From assembly GCA_903907885.1 (NCBI GenBank), contig CAIVPY010000280.1:1-14476 (forward strand): a DNA stretch of 14,476 nucleotides, read 5' to 3'. Shown here piece by piece: positions 14,278 to 14,476 of the stretch; the stretch's first letter is position 1; each line of letters opens with the position of its first letter. The translations under genes and the position numbers were made by a program. This DNA comes from an uncultured Bacteroidota bacterium (GTDB taxonomy: Bacteria > Bacteroidota > Bacteroidia > UKL13-3). The notes under the pieces are model-generated. The model made no database searches. It was given only the letters and a program-made list of their open reading frames with translations, and was not told the origin of the DNA.

Positions 14278-14350
14278 GTCATTGCGAACGTAATCCCAAC
14301 GTAGTAAAGCAACCTGTTATTAACAGATTGCTTTACTGCGTTCTCAATAA
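14278..14350. repeat. Long imperfect palindrome after clpC (dispersed element, possible terminator)
   Basis: AGTAAAGCAACCTGTTA (14303-14319) and TAACAGATTGCTTTACT (14321-14337) pair with a single mismatch over 17 bp. Outside this, GTCATTGCGAACG (14278-14290) pairs roughly with CGTTCTCAATAAC (14339-14351), with about 11 extra bases (14291-14301) on the left arm. This 'GTCATTGCGA...AAGCAATCTGTTAACAGATTGCTT' form is a known style of dispersed intergenic palindrome in Bacteroidota (recalled). It starts 8 bp after the clpC stop and could fold in the mRNA, but no U-tract follows. The remaining 126 bases to the right edge hold nothing I can support. Confidence 0.7.
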
Positions 14351-14476
14351 CATTTGCACGTACTGTGAAAATTAGTGTTGCGCTAACCTACATAAAATAT
14401 TAACAAAACTGCTCTTAATTTTAAATACACAAGTTTGAGGTAATATTGTATTGAGTGGCTAAACATATTTGACTAT

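Overview
The window looks like chromosomal DNA of a Bacteroidota bacterium. The evidence is AT-rich sequence, mostly weak or absent Shine-Dalgarno sites, several matches to the Bacteroidetes -7 promoter box (TAnnTTTG), signal peptides ending in A-Q, a lipoprotein ending in a 'MGAYE' motif, and gene families typical of the phylum. Genus cannot be told from the sequence. No rRNA, tRNA, CRISPR array, insertion sequence or phage gene was recognised.

Layout, left to right. (1) A truncated secreted or outer-membrane protein gene leaves the left edge on the minus strand (1-388). (2) A tight two-gene operon (636-2566) encodes a methionine/glutamine-type transaminase and an omega-amidase, which together make the 'glutaminase II' route for methionine salvage. 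(3) A hicB-hicA toxin-antitoxin module lies on the minus strand (2658-3088). (4) Next come a beta-helix surface lipoprotein and a hotdog thioesterase, both minus (3144-5187). (5) mutL and a rhomboid protease follow, both plus (5261-7995). (6) A second toxin-antitoxin module, PIN toxin plus small antitoxin, is on the minus strand (8031-8649), with a related imperfect palindrome on each side (7998-8018 and 8727-8746). (7) A gene-poor stretch (8650-9191) is dominated by a 42/84-bp tandem repeat array. (8) A secreted protein gene runs tail-to-tail into a deoxynucleoside kinase gene (9192-10522), then a queuosine-precursor transporter gene (10655-11431). (9) A full-length clpC (11715-14270) is followed by a large imperfect palindrome.

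Most genes are housekeeping functions: mismatch repair, proteolysis, nucleotide salvage, tRNA-modification precursor uptake and methionine salvage. They are punctuated by accessory material: two toxin-antitoxin modules, one minisatellite and several decayed dispersed palindromes at gene ends. I see no clear multi-gene undescribed system. The points most worth a second look are the exact 84-bp-period repeat array, which is open in three reading frames; a MutL whose zinc and endonuclease motifs have lost most of their ligands; and the promoter layouts of the two toxin-antitoxin modules, one of which predicts a leaderless antitoxin mRNA.
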